Origin: Thermoproteota archaeon
GTDB lineage: Archaea; Korarchaeota; Korarchaeia; Korarchaeales; Korarchaeaceae
DNA: 40,943 nucleotides
Reading direction: 5' to 3'
Assembly: GCA_003661365.1 (NCBI GenBank)
Contig: QMVZ01000001.1
Coordinates: 1 to 40,943, forward strand
Notes under the pieces: model-generated
What the model was told of the DNA's origin: nothing
Database searches by the model: none
The model's input: only the letters and a program-made list of their open reading frames with translations
Part shown: positions 39,527-40,943 of the stretch, piece by piece
How the letters are laid out: each line of letters opens with the position of its first letter
Numbering within the stretch: the stretch's first letter is position 1
Made by a program: the position numbers and the translations under genes

Positions 39527-40174
39527 ATGGAAATAGCTGGGGGGGCAAAGGAGTTGTGGAAAAGGGTTGGTTACACCGAGAAAGTGATAGACCACTTCAT
39601 GAACCCGAGAAATGTAGGAGAAATGAAGGACGCTGACGTCTCCTCAACTGTTGGAAGCGTCGCTTGCGGAGACATGATAAAGATCTTCCTTAAGATCGAT
39701 GAATCCGACAGGATAGAGAAGATCTCATTTCTTTCTTATGGTTGTGCTTCCAACATAGCTACTACTTCTGTTATGACTGAGTTGGTGAAGGGCAAGTCGC
39801 TTGAAGAGGCAAAGAAGCTTTCCTTCAAAGAAATAGTTGAGGAACTAGGGGGTCTTCCTGCCATAAAGTATCACTGTGCGGTGCTGTCAATAGCTGGATT
39901 GAGGACGGCTATAGCAAAGTATGAGGTGAAGAAGGGTAGAAGACCTCTTGACGAGGACTTCGTCATGACGTTGCTTAAGGGAGTTTTGGATCCAATGACT
40001 GGCAGAGACATAGTTAGCATGGGAAAGGTTAAATCTGTTAGCGTTCATGATGGAGCCATAGATATAGAGCTAGATATGTCGGGAGAAGACGAGATATCCA
40101 AAGTAATAAGAGCTGAGATCTTGGACGCTTTCGAAGGGTTGGATGTTAGCCTTAATGTGAAGTTAAAGAGTTAG
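39527..40174 (+). CDS. iscU: IscU/NifU-type scaffold fused to a DUF59 (MIP18-like) domain
   Basis: A 215-residue protein. Residues 14-135 are an IscU scaffold with the three ligand Cys at positions 47 (ACGD), 73 (YGCASNIATT) and 117 (YHCAVLSIAGL), plus D49, which in IscU modulates cluster release. From about residue 145 a DUF59/MIP18-type domain follows (LLKGVLDPMTGRDIVSMG, then VKSVSVHDGAIDIEL), a family otherwise linked to SUF and cytosolic Fe-S assembly. The fusion of scaffold and DUF59 in one chain is unusual. It lies 2 nt after the IscS-like gene, so the two proteins are made together. Confidence 0.88.
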   Translation: MEIAGGAKELWKRVGYTEKVIDHFMNPRNVGEMKDADVSSTVGSVACGDMIKIFLKIDESDRIEKISFLSYGCASNIATTSVMTELVKGKSLEEAKKLSFKEIVEELGGLPAIKYHCAVLSIAGLRTAIAKYEVKKGRRPLDEDFVMTLLKGVLDPMTGRDIVSMGKVKSVSVHDGAIDIELDMSGEDEISKVIRAEILDAFEGLDVSLNVKLKS

Positions 40175-40461
40175 TGCTTAATCCTTGATATTATAAGGTT
40201 ATATATCTCTTCAGCTGCTTTTAGGGCCTCTTTTGTACTATCTATGCCTTTTATCATCAGCTTTCCGTTTGAAAACAGGCTGAACTCTTTACCCTTTCCT
40301 ACGAAAGCTATCATTACTCCTGAAACCAACCCAAGCCTATAGCCAGCCTTTTCTAGTAGAGGAGCAAGCTCCCTTAAGTTCAGATCCATCTTCTCGTCTG
40401 GCGTCACCTTATAGTAGTCGCCTGCAGCACAGGGCTTGACCACCTTGGGCAAGGCGATCAC
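40171..40461 (-). CDS. Small conserved-looking archaeal protein, unknown
   Basis: I do not recognise this 96-residue protein. It has a YRLGLVSGVMIAFVGKGKEF strand pair and FSNGKLMIKGIDSTKEALKA, which vaguely recalls one half of a TBP-like fold (FSSGK...TG...), and ends in a helix. It overlaps the preceding gene on the same strand by 4 nt, so the two are coupled. It converges with the IscU fusion gene, overlapping by 4 nt. Confidence 0.65.
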   Translation of the reverse strand: MIALPKVVKPCAAGDYYKVTPDEKMDLNLRELAPLLEKAGYRLGLVSGVMIAFVGKGKEFSLFSNGKLMIKGIDSTKEALKAAEEIYNLIISRIKH

Positions 40462-40775
40462 CCTATGTATTCAGTCGATATTTCTCCCTTCTTAGCGGGC
40501 TTGGGTATCTCCTTGCTCTTTAACTCCTCATCCAGCTTCTTTAAGGTAGCACCTAAGGCATTGTATAAAGCTCTAGCAGTTTCAGGAAGGAGGACTATCT
40601 CTGCAACCATCTGCCCTCTCAAAACGTCAACAAAGCCCAGCCTTACAACCCCTTCTTTCTTGACATCTCCGTCTCTAGATACTGCTTTAATCGATATTCC
40701 TACCATAGCTTCATCCGCAAACACCGGAGTTATTGTCGAGGGGGTTTCCCTTATCTGAATTTTCTTCCTTTGCAT
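40458..40775 (-). CDS. DUF3467-like small protein
   Basis: A 105-residue protein with a beta-rich first half (ITPVFADEAMVGISIKAVSR) and a segment AEIVLLPETARALYNALGAT leading into a charged helix. The strand plus the LLPETA-ALYNAL helix resembles DUF3467 proteins, which have no known function. A TATA element at about 40799-40806 is centred about 28 nt from ATG 40775, suggesting a leaderless transcript. It heads a two-gene unit with the following small protein. Confidence 0.65.
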   Translation of the reverse strand: MQRKKIQIRETPSTITPVFADEAMVGISIKAVSRDGDVKKEGVVRLGFVDVLRGQMVAEIVLLPETARALYNALGATLKKLDEELKSKEIPKPAKKGEISTEYIG

Positions 40776-40798
40776 ATCAATGCAAGTACATGTTTTGT

Positions 40799-40806
40799 GT
40801 ATAAAA
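40799..40806 (-). promoter_or_regulatory. TATA box of the DUF3467-like gene
   Basis: GTATAAAA on the plus strand (TTTTATAC on the minus strand) is centred about 28 nt upstream of ATG 40775, fitting an archaeal core promoter. A second AT-rich element at 40827-40834 could serve the divergent gene at 40853. Confidence 0.5.
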
Positions 40807-40852
40807 TCCCTCTGGAGCCAAACAACCTTAAAACCTGAGAGGGTCCAAATTC

Positions 40853-40943
40853 ATGATGCCTGAAGGTGAGGAAGATCTAGAGGAGGCTATTACCATCAGT
40901 AAGAGAGGAAAGAGGGAGTTAAGGACGGTACATTCAAGAGGAA
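40853..40943 (+). CDS. Start of an unidentified gene, cut by the window end
   Basis: An open frame begins at ATG 40853 (or ATG 40856) and is open to the last base. The 30 visible residues are highly charged (EGEEDLEEA, then SKRGKREL). The divergent position and a TATA-like CCTTAAAAC element 20-26 nt upstream support a real gene start. The family cannot be named from so little. Confidence 0.45.
   Translation, partial: MMPEGEEDLEEAITISKRGKRELRTVHSRG

Noticed and set aside
1..40943. tRNA, rRNA, riboswitch or CRISPR loci
   Set aside because: Reading the gaps between genes I found no cloverleaf with a TTCGA-type T-loop, no rRNA-like sequence and no regularly spaced repeats.

Overview
This window looks like a chromosomal segment of an archaeon, probably a thermophile of the TACK/Korarchaeia/Bathyarchaeia/Archaeoglobi-like range; the sequence does not settle the lineage. 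The evidence is TATA boxes about 27 nt before start codons (several genes look leaderless), heavy AGA/AGG/ATA codon use, many TTG/GTG starts behind GGTG-type ribosome sites, tetrahydromethanopterin (H4MPT) enzymes, ferredoxin-containing MinD ATPases and an IscS that lacks the PLP lysine. No rRNA, tRNA, CRISPR array or intact transposase was seen.

Layout. 1-3.3 kb: a sugar/polyol catabolic operon (PfkB kinase end, zinc dehydrogenase, FGGY kinase). 3.7-4.2 kb: a membrane-anchored molybdopterin-oxidoreductase-fold protein. 4.4-8.8 kb: an ECF transporter (fused double ATPase, EcfT, S component) followed by an ADP-ribosylglycohydrolase-family enzyme. 8.9-11.2 kb, minus strand: a DhnA/LsrF-type aldolase and an MTA/SAH-type deaminase. 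11.2-15.8 kb: a DUF2193-like protein, a gene graveyard (remnants of EcfT, another membrane protein and formylmethanofuran:H4MPT formyltransferase), a methenyl-H4MPT cyclohydrolase and an M19 dipeptidase homologue missing metal ligands. 16.2-21 kb: a fused E1 alpha-beta 2-oxoacid dehydrogenase, an SDR, a frameshifted TIM-barrel isomerase and a second zinc dehydrogenase.

21-28.1 kb is the most unusual part. It holds three NifX-like metal-cluster-binding proteins (one frameshifted), two MinD-type ATPases with inserted ferredoxin domains, a DUF134 regulator, a DtxR/MntR-type regulator, a radical SAM enzyme, two DUF5320-like coiled-coil proteins and a 52-residue aromatic microprotein. The parts list resembles the bacterial orange-protein (ORP, Mo-Cu cluster) operons. 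A perfect 49-bp inverted repeat carries the promoters and first codons of the two DUF5320-like genes and brackets the regulator and the radical SAM gene.

28.3-31.4 kb: an iron-uptake operon (two FeoA, FeoB split into GTPase and permease, a membrane protein) behind two DtxR/IdeR-like palindromes that flank the TATA box; the nearby DtxR-type protein is a natural candidate regulator. 31.5-38.1 kb: a HemN/HemW-like radical SAM protein, class II HMG-CoA reductase, then a YgeW-like carbamoyltransferase, a threonine-synthase-like PLP enzyme, a carbamate kinase and a four-cluster ferredoxin, which together suggest ATP-yielding breakdown of a ureido compound. 38.3-40.9 kb: an iron-sulfur assembly pair (PLP-lysine-less IscS and an IscU-DUF59 fusion), two small conserved archaeal proteins and the start of a further gene.
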